Source of the DNA: Planctomycetota bacterium
GTDB lineage: Bacteria > Planctomycetota > PLA2 > JAEUHO01
DNA length: 64,000 nt
Assembly: GCA_029259775.1 (NCBI GenBank)
Contig: JAJDEN010000053.1
Span: 1-64,000 of the forward strand
Direction of reading: 5' to 3'
Position numbers and translations under genes: made by a program. Below, one piece after another: positions 1 to 7,262 of this stretch. Under the pieces are notes generated by a model. That model saw nothing but the letters and a program-made list of their open reading frames with translations, ran no database searches and had not been told where the DNA came from. Numbering within the stretch: position 1 is the stretch's first letter; the number at the start of each line of letters is the position of its first letter.

Positions 1-459
1 ATGACGAACGAGAAGCAAGACGCCCCCCGGCCCGCAGGGCCTGAGCGGAGCGAAGGCCCTGCGGGCCGGGGCCGCCGACCGGACCCCGAGGTGCTGGCCA
101 AGAGCAAGCGCCGGCAGTTCACGGCCGAGTACAAGTTGAAGATCCTTGAAGAGGCCGACGCGTGCAAGGAGCCCGGCGCCATCGCCGCGCTCATCCGCCG
201 TGAAGGGCTCTATTCCTCGCATCTCACCTCGTGGCGCCAAGCGCGTCGTCGGGGCGCACTGGGTGCGCTCAAGCAGCCTCGAGGCCCCAAAGGGAAGCGT
301 CGTGATCCCGTGGCGAGAGAGAACGAGAGGCTGCGCAAGGAGAACGCCCGCCTGGTGCGGGAGCTCGAGCAAGCCAAGCTGATCCTGCAGATCCAAAAAA
401 AAGCCTCCGAGATCCTGGGGATCCCCCTGAAGCCCCACGCGTTCGACGAGGACGCATGA
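1..459 (+). CDS. IS3-family transposase OrfA (HTH protein)
   Basis: This 152-residue basic protein is the DNA-binding half of an IS3 transposase and would recognise the terminal repeats. Residues about 35-85 form the typical HTH_Tnp_1 segment, starting with the KRRQFTAEYKLKILEEAD motif. Residues about 105-140 are a Leu-rich coiled coil that fits multimerisation. The first 30 residues are Pro/Gly/Arg-rich and are encoded by an 18-bp palindrome, so they may be an insertion or an artificial extension. The ATG sits exactly at the window edge, so an upstream start cannot be excluded. The stop overlaps the OrfB ATG as ATGA at 456-459. Confidence 0.88.
   Translation: MTNEKQDAPRPAGPERSEGPAGRGRRPDPEVLAKSKRRQFTAEYKLKILEEADACKEPGAIAALIRREGLYSSHLTSWRQARRRGALGALKQPRGPKGKRRDPVARENERLRKENARLVRELEQAKLILQIQKKASEILGIPLKPHAFDEDA
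25..71. repeat. 18-bp palindrome (REP-like) inside orfA
   Basis: Bases 25-42 are the exact reverse complement of 54-71, with an 11-nt GA-rich loop (gagcggagcga) between them. It encodes a Pro-Glu-Arg-Ser-Glu-Gly stretch seen when REP-like palindromes fall inside genes. The perfect match is read directly; calling it REP-like is inference. Confidence 0.6.
395..403 (+). other. Candidate -1 programmed frameshift site (A8G)
   Basis: Eight A residues at 395-402 followed by G lie near the end of orfA. The -1 frame from here to the OrfB ATG at 456 has no stop codon, so slippage would give a continuous OrfA-OrfB fusion. IS3 elements commonly use A6G/A7 slippery runs for this. No downstream pseudoknot was worked out. 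Confidence 0.65.
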
Positions 460-1469
460 TCGCCGCCGCCGAGGAACTCGCGGAAACGACCGGTATCAAG
501 CCCGCGTGTCGCGCGTTGGGTGTGCCGCGCTCTTCGTTGTACCGCTCCCGCAAGCCACCTCCGAAGCGAACGCCGCGACCAGCCCGCCAGAGCCACCGGG
601 CTCTCTCGCCCTTGGAGCGCCAGCGCGTGCTTGCGCATCTGCACGAGGAGCGCTTCGTGGATCAGGCGCCGGCTTCGATCTACGCCAGGCTGCTCGAGGA
701 AGGTCGATACTTGTGCTCCATTCGCACGATGTACCGTGTTCTCGAGAACGCGCAAGAGACGCGAGAGCGCCGTGCGCAGCGTCGCCACCCGCGCCGAGCC
801 CCGCCGCGGTTGCTGGCAACGGCGCCGAACCAGGTGTGGACCTGGGACATCACGAAGCTTGCGGGACCGCGCAAGTGGACGACGTATCCGCTGTACGTGA
901 TCCTCGACATGTTCAGCCGCTACGTGGTGGCTTGGATGATTGCGGACCGCGAGACGGCGAAGCTGGCGGGGCGCCTGGTGCGCGAAGCCTGCATGAAGGA
1001 GGGCGTCGCAAGGGAGCAGCTGACGCTGCACCAGGATCGCGGCGCCCCGATGACGGCCAAGACCTTCTCGCAACTACTCGTGGACCTGGACGTGCTCGCC
1101 AGCTACAGCCGGCCGCGTGTCTCCAACGACAACCCGTACTCCGAGAGCCTCTTCAAGACCGTGAAGTACGCGCCCTCGTACCCGGGCCGCTTCGACAGCA
1201 TCGAAGATGCGCGGGCCTACTTCGGACCGTTCTTCAGGCGCTACAACGCCGAGCATCGGCACTCAGGGCTTGGCCTGTTGACGCCGGAAGATGTGCACGC
1301 GGGGCGTGCCCAGGAACTGCAACGGAAGCGCGCACGGGTCCTCGAGGGCGCCCACGCAGCGTACCCGGAGAGATTCGTGCACGGCAAGCCGACGCCTCCG
1401 ACCATCCCCTCCGAGGTTTGGATCAACCGGCCGACGCAGACCATTGAGACGGAGGCTGTGGCTCAGTAA
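456..1469 (+). CDS. IS3-family transposase OrfB (DDE integrase domain)
   Basis: This 337-residue protein is the catalytic half of the IS3 transposase. The N-terminal 100 residues contain a second HTH region (HTH_21-like), followed by an rve-type RNase H fold. The triad is visible: Asp in WTWDITKLAG, Asp in HQDRGAP, and Glu in NPYSESLFK. Exactly 35 residues separate the last two, matching DD(35)E. The C-terminus has the usual HSGLGLLTPEDVH block. The ATG overlaps the orfA stop (ATGA), so it can be made by coupling, or as a fusion through the A8G site upstream. It appears intact. Confidence 0.92.
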   Translation: MIAAAEELAETTGIKPACRALGVPRSSLYRSRKPPPKRTPRPARQSHRALSPLERQRVLAHLHEERFVDQAPASIYARLLEEGRYLCSIRTMYRVLENAQETRERRAQRRHPRRAPPRLLATAPNQVWTWDITKLAGPRKWTTYPLYVILDMFSRYVVAWMIADRETAKLAGRLVREACMKEGVAREQLTLHQDRGAPMTAKTFSQLLVDLDVLASYSRPRVSNDNPYSESLFKTVKYAPSYPGRFDSIEDARAYFGPFFRRYNAEHRHSGLGLLTPEDVHAGRAQELQRKRARVLEGAHAAYPERFVHGKPTPPTIPSEVWINRPTQTIETEAVAQ

Positions 1470-1478
1470 ACCCAGTTC

Positions 1479-1502
1479 GAAAGTGTCTCATTTCCGTTGA
1501 CA
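1479..1502 (+). repeat. IS3 right terminal repeat
   Basis: Read on the minus strand, the end begins TGTCAACGGAAATGAGACAC. IS3-family ends start with TG, and this lies 10 bp after the orfB stop, where the right end is expected. The partner left repeat is outside the window, so the exact end is inferred. Confidence 0.55.
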
Positions 1503-1801
1503 CGTTCCGCTCTGCTGTGATCCAGGGGCGGCGAGGAATCGGAGCTCCGAAGGAGGCCGTAGGCCCGGAGGACGCGCAGACGGAAAGCCGCAACGCCATG
1601 CGCCACGGGTTCCTCACGGGCAACGAGCCGTGCTCACACGGTGACGACCTGCTCGTGAAACATCCGGGCTAGCGTCTTGCCAGACAGGTCGCTCGCCATG
1701 TATCGCTTCCCTATGCTGTAGTAGAGGGAACGTGATGCGTCGGTACACGAGACGGCTCTTCACTTTGGGTCGGGCTTGTTCGGACGCCACCGAATGAGCA
1801 T
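1503..1801. other. Non-coding flank of the IS element
   Basis: About 300 bp between the IS right end and the stop of the next leftward gene. I see no convincing reading frame, RNA or strong hairpin here. GC content drops toward 1700-1800, matching the lower-GC cassette that follows. Confidence 0.4.
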
Positions 1802-2872
1802 CTAGCGGCCGGGCTTCCGCGGGTCTGACCTGGGCTCCTTCGCTGCGGGCGCGTGCTCGTCTTGCGAATTGGTAGAAGGCCCGATTTTCTTCTGGGGTCC
1901 ACTGGCGGGCGACGGCTGCATCGCGTGGCTGCACCACACCACTGTCGCACCGACGACAACTGGAAACACCACGCGAGCGAGGATGGCGTCCCATGGAATG
2001 ACGCCAACGCCCCTCGCTACGATCATCGCTCGCAGTTCTTCTAGAAGGCGGAGGTCGCTGTGCTTCTTGCTGAAGGCGGTGGCATCAGAGCTCACGTTCG
2101 GTACCAACTGGCTCTGCAAGTCCTCTATCCTGCACAGGATCGGCCCTTTCGCTTGCAGAGCCATACCGTAGATTGCCCACAGGCTGACGGCGCAGCCACA
2201 GAGCACCCCGACGAACAAGACGGCGATCACCCACAACAGAACCGCAGACTCGGTTTCAATCCAGAGAAGAGCTGACAAGCCGAGAATCATCACAGCAATG
2301 GCTGTGAGAAGGACTACGTACTCTGAAAGTGCCCGAACTCGATGCGTCGATAGGACGTGAATCTTCTGCGATCGCAGGTTGCCGAACAGCCGGTAGGTCC
2401 AATACAAGCCGTCAAGACCAAATCCCGTGGCGACGGTAGTTAGCAAAATGGACATGAGCCACAAGATGCCCGGGACGCTCGGTGCTGCGGCAGGAAGTGG
2501 CAGCAGCATGCCCACCAAGAGGAACAGGGCGAGTCCTAGCGCAGAAGAGCGCGCTGCGCTCGGATAGCGCTCAATGAGGTTCAGCGTTGAGGCATCGAAT
2601 GCTTCGAGGTCAATAACAGCTGGCGTGAACAATTCGACGGTTTCCGCAAGGCGCCGCCGAGTCCACCAGATTGCCAAAAAACCGGGGAGTGGGAGCACAA
2701 GAATCATCCACCCACCGGGCCCCACAGGCCTCCAGAGCGACGTGCTGATCATGGCGGCACCCAACAGGAGCGGAGCACTGCCAACGAAGAATGCTCGCGC
2801 TGGTGTGAGCCAGTCCGCGAAGCGGAGCATCATGTGCTGTCGGCCTAGTCTCCGAAAGGTAGTTCTATTCAT
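1802..2872 (-). CDS. Multi-pass membrane protein, unknown function
   Basis: I do not recognise this 356-residue protein. It has about six hydrophobic segments: two near residues 25-70, two near 115-160, and two near 185-235. A further segment lies near 295-315, followed by a polar, charged tail. A soluble stretch between about 235 and 290 contains no known motif. Base composition is less GC-rich than the right half of the window, suggesting recent transfer. It is the last gene of a leftward three-gene cassette, 40 bp after the isoprenoid synthase gene. The start at 2872 lacks a clear ribosome site, and a Met pair at residue 14 is an alternative. Confidence 0.7.
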   Translation of the reverse strand: MNRTTFRRLGRQHMMLRFADWLTPARAFFVGSAPLLLGAAMISTSLWRPVGPGGWMILVLPLPGFLAIWWTRRRLAETVELFTPAVIDLEAFDASTLNLIERYPSAARSSALGLALFLLVGMLLPLPAAAPSVPGILWLMSILLTTVATGFGLDGLYWTYRLFGNLRSQKIHVLSTHRVRALSEYVVLLTAIAVMILGLSALLWIETESAVLLWVIAVLFVGVLCGCAVSLWAIYGMALQAKGPILCRIEDLQSQLVPNVSSDATAFSKKHSDLRLLEELRAMIVARGVGVIPWDAILARVVFPVVVGATVVWCSHAMQPSPASGPQKKIGPSTNSQDEHAPAAKEPRSDPRKPGR

Positions 2873-2912
2873 ATCTATTCATAGGGCGGCCGACGGCCGC
2901 CCAATCTTAGTT

Positions 2913-3947
2913 TCACCCTACCACGATGAGTCGACGTAGTCTATCGCGCAGGCGGGCGAACTCGGATGAGGTTGCAAGCTCATTCACGTGGTCCACTGTC
3001 ATGGGCTGATGAACCGAACGATAGTCGACGATAGCCAAGGGCCGGGCAACGCGAGCGAAGTCCTCAACGTCTTCTGCCACAGCTATGACAAAGTCCGACA
3101 AGTCGGTCGTGCCGTGCCGTGCCGCATAGACATGAGCCCTTTCAAGTCTTCGAGTCAATCCGCGAAGGGTCTCCTCCAGTGCGCCAACGAGCACTGCGAG
3201 GGCAAGGGGCTCCGCCTTCTTAGCAAGACCGTGGTGGAGAGTAGAGAGCCTGCTCAGCGTGCACTCATGAAGCCTATTCGGCCTGCCCATTGTCACATCC
3301 CCGCCAATGTCATGGATATCATCGATGATCTGCAGTGAAAGGATCAAGTCTCGGATCCGGGGTTGGCTGGCGTCAAGGTCGCGAATGCTGTGCGTCGCGC
3401 AGAGTAGCTGCGAAAATGCATGTACGAGTTCTACGACACTTGCGGAAGAGGTGGCTGTTCCTAGACTGACAGAGCCAGGACTCTCCTGGAGTAGGTATGC
3501 TGCTGCTTGATTCATGTGTCTCAGAAAGGGGTCGATAAGCGGCTCCAACTCGTGGGTCGGAAGCAGCCGACACAGGCGCGCCGTGCCGTTCTGAGCGCAG
3601 GCGGCTGCGCCAATCGCCAGACCGTTCTTAACTGCCACGCCGTCACCGTCGACGAGATCATCAAGGAATAGCGTGCCGCAGTGAATCGGGGCCCACGCCT
3701 TCATCAGTTGATCGAGCCTGTGCCCACGTGGTGCGCCAGCCATGTCAGCCACCAGCCATGGACCGATTTCGCCGCCGCGATCACCTGCGGTGCGGGACTT
3801 GTAGTGCTCCGTGAGGACCTCTGAGATAGGTGATGGAAGTTCAGAAAGAAAGTCGAAGATCCATCCCTGCAGGACCGAGGCGCTCAGGAGGTAACGATGC
3901 CTCAATCTACTGTCCGGGAACGTCGCTGTCTGAATGGTCTTCTGCAT
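2913..3947 (-). CDS. Divergent class I isoprenoid (polyprenyl) synthase-like protein
   Basis: This 344-residue protein has the two Asp-rich metal-binding motifs of class I isoprenoid synthases. The first is in LFLDDLVDGD (about residues 92-101) and the second in LQIIDDIHDIGGD (about residues 210-222). Spacing and total length fit the trans-prenyltransferase fold. The usual Arg-Arg-Gly after the first motif is missing, so it is not a standard housekeeping FPP/GGPP synthase; a ComQ-like or terpene-cyclase-like role is possible. Its ATG overlaps the upstream DedA gene by 41 bp, so the two are probably co-expressed. The family call is from motifs; the substrate is unknown. Confidence 0.7.
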   Translation of the reverse strand: MQKTIQTATFPDSRLRHRYLLSASVLQGWIFDFLSELPSPISEVLTEHYKSRTAGDRGGEIGPWLVADMAGAPRGHRLDQLMKAWAPIHCGTLFLDDLVDGDGVAVKNGLAIGAAACAQNGTARLCRLLPTHELEPLIDPFLRHMNQAAAYLLQESPGSVSLGTATSSASVVELVHAFSQLLCATHSIRDLDASQPRIRDLILSLQIIDDIHDIGGDVTMGRPNRLHECTLSRLSTLHHGLAKKAEPLALAVLVGALEETLRGLTRRLERAHVYAARHGTTDLSDFVIAVAEDVEDFARVARPLAIVDYRSVHQPMTVDHVNELATSSEFARLRDRLRRLIVVG

Positions 3948-4746
3948 TGGCCTTCTCCCCCATACGCCCAGTCTTCCATATCATGAGCCCAACCCAACTG
4001 GCAAGCACGACGGCGAGTGTTACGGCATAGGCATTTGAGGTCATGACGTCGAGCAGCAGGGAGCCGGTGAAGTACACGATGGATGTCCAAGCGGCATTCC
4101 AGACCAAGACGGCTAGCGTCGTTCTCCTGAGGAAGAGTCCCGTAGGGTACTTCAGTAGCCCGCAGGCCATCGACGTGATCGCGCTGAAGTTTGGATGCCA
4201 GTACGTCACGAGCGGGATCTTGTATCCGTTCGCGCGAATCCGCGCTCGAGTCGCAGCAACCCGTTCAGATTGCCCCGCCCATCTAGCAACTCGAGGTAGC
4301 AGGCCTCGCCCTATGAGGAAATTGACCGCATTCCCGATCGCGAAGGCAGACGAAACCGAAGCATAGAAGCCCAAGACGTGCAATCCGCCGCCGCTCATGA
4401 TCATTCCACCGGCCAGAATGACGAGTGATCCGGGAAAGTAGTGCCCGATTCCCAAAACACTCTCCAGGAGGGCGGCGACGAATAGCGCTAGCGGCCCGTG
4501 GGTTCTGATGAGTGAGATGACCTCTGACTGCGAGTCGAGCGATGACGTGTTGAAGTAGCGCCGGGCTAGTAGCAGCGAGATCAGCACTAGCAGGCCGGTT
4601 CCGAGGACAGTGAGGACTCCTCGGAGGATCGATCGCGATGACTGGTCACCCGACTGCATCAATGGGCCCCAACCGCTCGATTCACGTGCACTCCATCCAC
4701 GAAGCGAGAGTACCACTGCCGGCTCCGCCGCATCAAGCGTACTCAC
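3907..4746 (-). CDS. DedA/VTT-domain membrane protein
   Basis: This 279-residue inner-membrane protein has the VTT/SNARE-associated pattern: a helix at about 40-62, then LLESVLGIGHYFPGSLVILA, where Glu and Pro-Gly are the conserved re-entrant-loop residues. Three more hydrophobic segments follow at about 120-145, 205-230 and 240-265. DedA proteins move lipids such as undecaprenyl phosphate and phospholipids across the membrane. An adjacent polyprenyl-type synthase is therefore suggestive of a lipid-carrier theme (inference). Met30 is an alternative start, since residues 1-29 look poorly conserved. Confidence 0.75.
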   Translation of the reverse strand: MSTLDAAEPAVVLSLRGWSARESSGWGPLMQSGDQSSRSILRGVLTVLGTGLLVLISLLLARRYFNTSSLDSQSEVISLIRTHGPLALFVAALLESVLGIGHYFPGSLVILAGGMIMSGGGLHVLGFYASVSSAFAIGNAVNFLIGRGLLPRVARWAGQSERVAATRARIRANGYKIPLVTYWHPNFSAITSMACGLLKYPTGLFLRRTTLAVLVWNAAWTSIVYFTGSLLLDVMTSNAYAVTLAVVLASWVGLMIWKTGRMGEKANAEDHSDSDVPGQ

Positions 4747-4975
4747 GCAAACTGTCTTCGATCCGCGGTCGGTGTCTCACATCACATTGGCACGTAGGGC
4801 TCCGCCAAGGAGCACGGCGGCAACGCTAGCAGCCTGAAGCGCTGAGAGAGGGGCCCACCGGTGGCATCGCGCACTTGCGTTGTCGATGTTCTCCACCGGC
4901 GGTGGTTGTGCACCAGGGTGCGCGCGCAGACCGGCCCCTCTACAGCAAGCCCAGCCGAGCGAGCATTCTCTGGGC

Positions 4976-6163
4976 ATGCGCGACATCAGCTCACTGCTCA
5001 TCCTTGGACGCGAGAACTGGCGGGACAAGAACCGCCTGTTCGGCATGCACCACCAAGACCGCCTGCAGCACCTCTACGTCGTCGGTCAGACCGGAACAGG
5101 CAAGACCACGCTTCTGCAGAACCTGATCTGGCAGGACCTCAAGCGCAACTTCGGCCTGGCCTTCCTTGATCCGCACGGCGATGCGATTGAGGAGCTCGTT
5201 CGTCGCATCCCCGCAAGCCGCGCGGATGACGTTCTCTACCTGAACGTGCCAGACCCAGATCTGCCCCTCGGTTTCAATCCTCTGGAGTCGGTGCCCGTGG
5301 CGCACCGCGGCCTTGCCGCCTCTGGAATCGTGGAGGCCTTCCGCAACGTCTGGCACGGTGCCTCCTGGGGCGTGCGCATGGAGCACATCCTCCGCAATGC
5401 GCTGCTCACCCTCCTGGATCAACCTGAAGCAACGCTCGCCGATCTTCCCCGCCTCTTCACTGACAAGCGATACAGGGATGAAGCCCTCACAAGGCTCACG
5501 CACCCAGCGACGCGCGAGTTCTGGTTCAAGGAGTTCGCCAAGTACCCACCGCGCTTCCGCACGGAGGCCCTTGCTCCTGTGCAGAACAAGCTTGGAGCAT
5601 TCCTGGCCCAACCGCCGCTGTATCGCATCCTGACCCGCCCCAAGGCCGGATATCGCCTCCGGGACGTGATTGACGGCGGCAAGGTGCTGCTCGTCAATCT
5701 AGCCAAGGGCCGCATCGGAGGAGACGGAGCCAACCTGCTCGGATCATTGATCGTAAGCAACCTGGCTCTCGCCGCCCTCTCACGCGCCGACACGGCAGAG
5801 TCCGCCCGCCGCCCCTTCTTCATCTATCTGGATGAGTTCCACAGCTTCACCACTCGTGCCTTCGCCGACATGCTCTCCGAGCTTCTCAAGTACCGCATGG
5901 GGCTTGTGCTTGCTCATCAGTACATCGCCCAGTTGGATCCTGACGTCAAGCACGCGATCCTGGGCAACGCAGGCTCGCTCATCAGCTTTCGCATCGGCCC
6001 AGAAGACGCCCCCACTCTCGGGCGCCAGTTCGCGCCGGAGTTTGAAGCTGTAGACATGGTCAGGCTGCCAAACCACGATTGCTACGTGCGCCTGCTTGTG
6101 CGCGGTGAGTCTACGCTTCCGTTCTCGGCCACAACGCTGCCGCCACTGTGGGAGCAGCAATGA
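4976..6163 (+). CDS. TraG/VirD4-like conjugation ATPase (short form)
   Basis: This 395-residue protein is a P-loop ATPase of the TraG/VirD4/HerA class, which pumps DNA in type IV secretion and related systems. Walker A is GQTGTGKT (37-44) and Walker B is in FFIYLDEFHSF (about 280-290). The C-terminal LVLAHQYIAQLD and GNAGSLISFRIG blocks match the TraG C-terminal ATPase lobe. The start at 4976 was chosen because LILGRENWRDKNRLFG is the usual lead-in to the P-loop; an in-frame start at 4880 adds 32 unlikely residues. No membrane segment is present, unlike classical VirD4. A 95-bp decayed copy of this gene lies at 16206-16300. Confidence 0.88.
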   Translation: MRDISSLLILGRENWRDKNRLFGMHHQDRLQHLYVVGQTGTGKTTLLQNLIWQDLKRNFGLAFLDPHGDAIEELVRRIPASRADDVLYLNVPDPDLPLGFNPLESVPVAHRGLAASGIVEAFRNVWHGASWGVRMEHILRNALLTLLDQPEATLADLPRLFTDKRYRDEALTRLTHPATREFWFKEFAKYPPRFRTEALAPVQNKLGAFLAQPPLYRILTRPKAGYRLRDVIDGGKVLLVNLAKGRIGGDGANLLGSLIVSNLALAALSRADTAESARRPFFIYLDEFHSFTTRAFADMLSELLKYRMGLVLAHQYIAQLDPDVKHAILGNAGSLISFRIGPEDAPTLGRQFAPEFEAVDMVRLPNHDCYVRLLVRGESTLPFSATTLPPLWEQQ

Positions 6164-6327
6164 GCTTGGCGATCGAACCCAACCGAGGCACGTCGTCAGC
6201 GCGCTCGCGAATCGTGGAGCTGCCGGGCCACGGAGCGCCGCTGGGAGGAGCAACGAGGCGCACTTCGGACTTCCAAGCGAGGTGGAGCGTCGACGAAGCT
6301 CAGCAACCTAGCGCTGACGGCCCTTGA
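6160..6327 (+). CDS. Possible small protein coupled to the ATPase gene
   Basis: A 55-codon frame begins with ATGA overlapping the ATPase stop, an arrangement typical of translational coupling. The product is polar and Arg-rich with no recognised motif. Support is the overlap alone, and codon choice is not clearly coding, so it may be a chance frame. Confidence 0.25.
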   Translation: MSLAIEPNRGTSSARSRIVELPGHGAPLGGATRRTSDFQARWSVDEAQQPSADGP

Positions 6328-6423
6328 GTTACTTGTCGAGACCTTGAAGGGAGCGGAAACGAGAGGACGGCAGCGCGCGCCGAGGGGTGAGTAGCGGCCG
6401 GTCAGCGCCGATCCCATCCGCAG

Positions 6424-6543
6424 GTGCTCAAACCATTCAGGAGGAACGAAGAGTCCTTGCTGAGGCTTGCGAGCGCGGTGCTCATCGAGATCAGCGAGGA
6501 ATGGGAAACAGGACGGAGATACCTGCCGAGCGATGACGCCTGA
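6424..6543 (+). pseudogene. IS256-family transposase, C-terminal remnant
   Basis: The last 39 codons of an IS256-type (mutator) transposase are preserved. They contain RNEESLLRL and AVLIEISEEWETGRRYL, which match the family's C-terminal helix. The upstream catalytic part is absent or unreadable, with stops in all frames before about 6400. The A-rich stretch agaaagaaagttgctc at about 6565-6580 may be the old right end. This marks past insertion beside the ATPase gene. Identification is by motif memory and is fairly secure for so short a piece. Confidence 0.6.
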
Positions 6544-6681
6544 TCGGCTGCTCTTGCTAGTTAGAGAAAGAAAGTTGCTCAGCCCGGCCAACGGCACGCC
6601 GCGAACTGGGAGTAGGCGCGCCCAGGCTCCCGGCCGCTTCCCAAGACCTATCCAACCGTCCGAGGATCAGGGTGCGGGGGC

Positions 6682-7215
6682 CTAGCGCTTTCTGCGCGCT
6701 CGCGTGCGGTGGATGAGTTCCGACCGTCCCTCCACGTCCGTGGCCTCAAGCGCTCGAACGCGGTCGGGCAATGCCGGGCCCAACGTGAAGGAGCGGACCT
6801 TGCTGCGCTGGCGCCCACCGAACGTGCCCTCCACAAGCACGACTAGGTTCCGGTGCTCATCTCCGATGGCGCCATACTCGACCTCAAGATCGAGTACGTC
6901 TCCTGCGAATCCAGCATGCCGGCTGATCGGGAACTCGTCGCTCAACACAACGAGGCCATCGGTGCCATAGATGTGGACGCTCACGTCCGTCGCATCATGA
7001 AGAAGGCGGATGCTCAGCGACGCGGACTGGTCGTTCAGCGAGACTGCCTCGATCCTCACAACCCCGTTCCGCGAACGCTGAGGCGGCTGTCGCCCGCGAG
7101 CGTGGTCCGGCGGCGACACCGCCTTCTCTGATCCCGTGACGGTCACAGGCTTGGCAGCCTCTCCACACGCTGCCAACGCAAGCGCGGCGAACGCGACGAT
7201 CGATATCCAACGCAT
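6682..7215 (-). CDS. Small lipoprotein, unknown function
   Basis: This 177-residue protein begins with a lipoprotein signal ending in the lipobox LAAC (Cys about residue 17), so it should be membrane-anchored outside the cytoplasm. The mature part reads as a single beta-rich domain (about residues 50-160) without known motifs. The start at 7215 is preferred because GAGGGG sits 7 nt before it. An upstream ATG at 7263 overlaps the preceding stop as TAATG but would hide the signal peptide. It lies just downstream of the metalloprotease lipoprotein gene and is probably co-transcribed. Confidence 0.7.
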   Translation of the reverse strand: MRWISIVAFAALALAACGEAAKPVTVTGSEKAVSPPDHARGRQPPQRSRNGVVRIEAVSLNDQSASLSIRLLHDATDVSVHIYGTDGLVVLSDEFPISRHAGFAGDVLDLEVEYGAIGDEHRNLVVLVEGTFGGRQRSKVRSFTLGPALPDRVRALEATDVEGRSELIHRTRARRKR

Positions 7216-7262
7216 GGCCATTCCCCTCTGAGAGTCGCAGTATCTCGTCTTCGTGTCACCCA

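Larger units (their letters stand above)
1..1502 (+). mobile_element. IS3-family insertion sequence, left end outside window
   Basis: The unit holds a helix-turn-helix OrfA, a DDE-type OrfB in the -1 frame, and a right terminal repeat ending at 1502. These three parts in this order define IS3-family elements. The left inverted repeat and the upstream flank lie before position 1, so the target duplication cannot be checked. Both frames are open and the catalytic residues are intact, so the copy may be functional. The assignment to IS3 is firm; the subgroup is not determined. Confidence 0.9.

Noticed and set aside
6161-6400. Open codons following the ATPase TGA, considered as a second selenocysteine site
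   Set aside because: No redox motif flanks the TGA and the following residues do not resemble the ATPase family.
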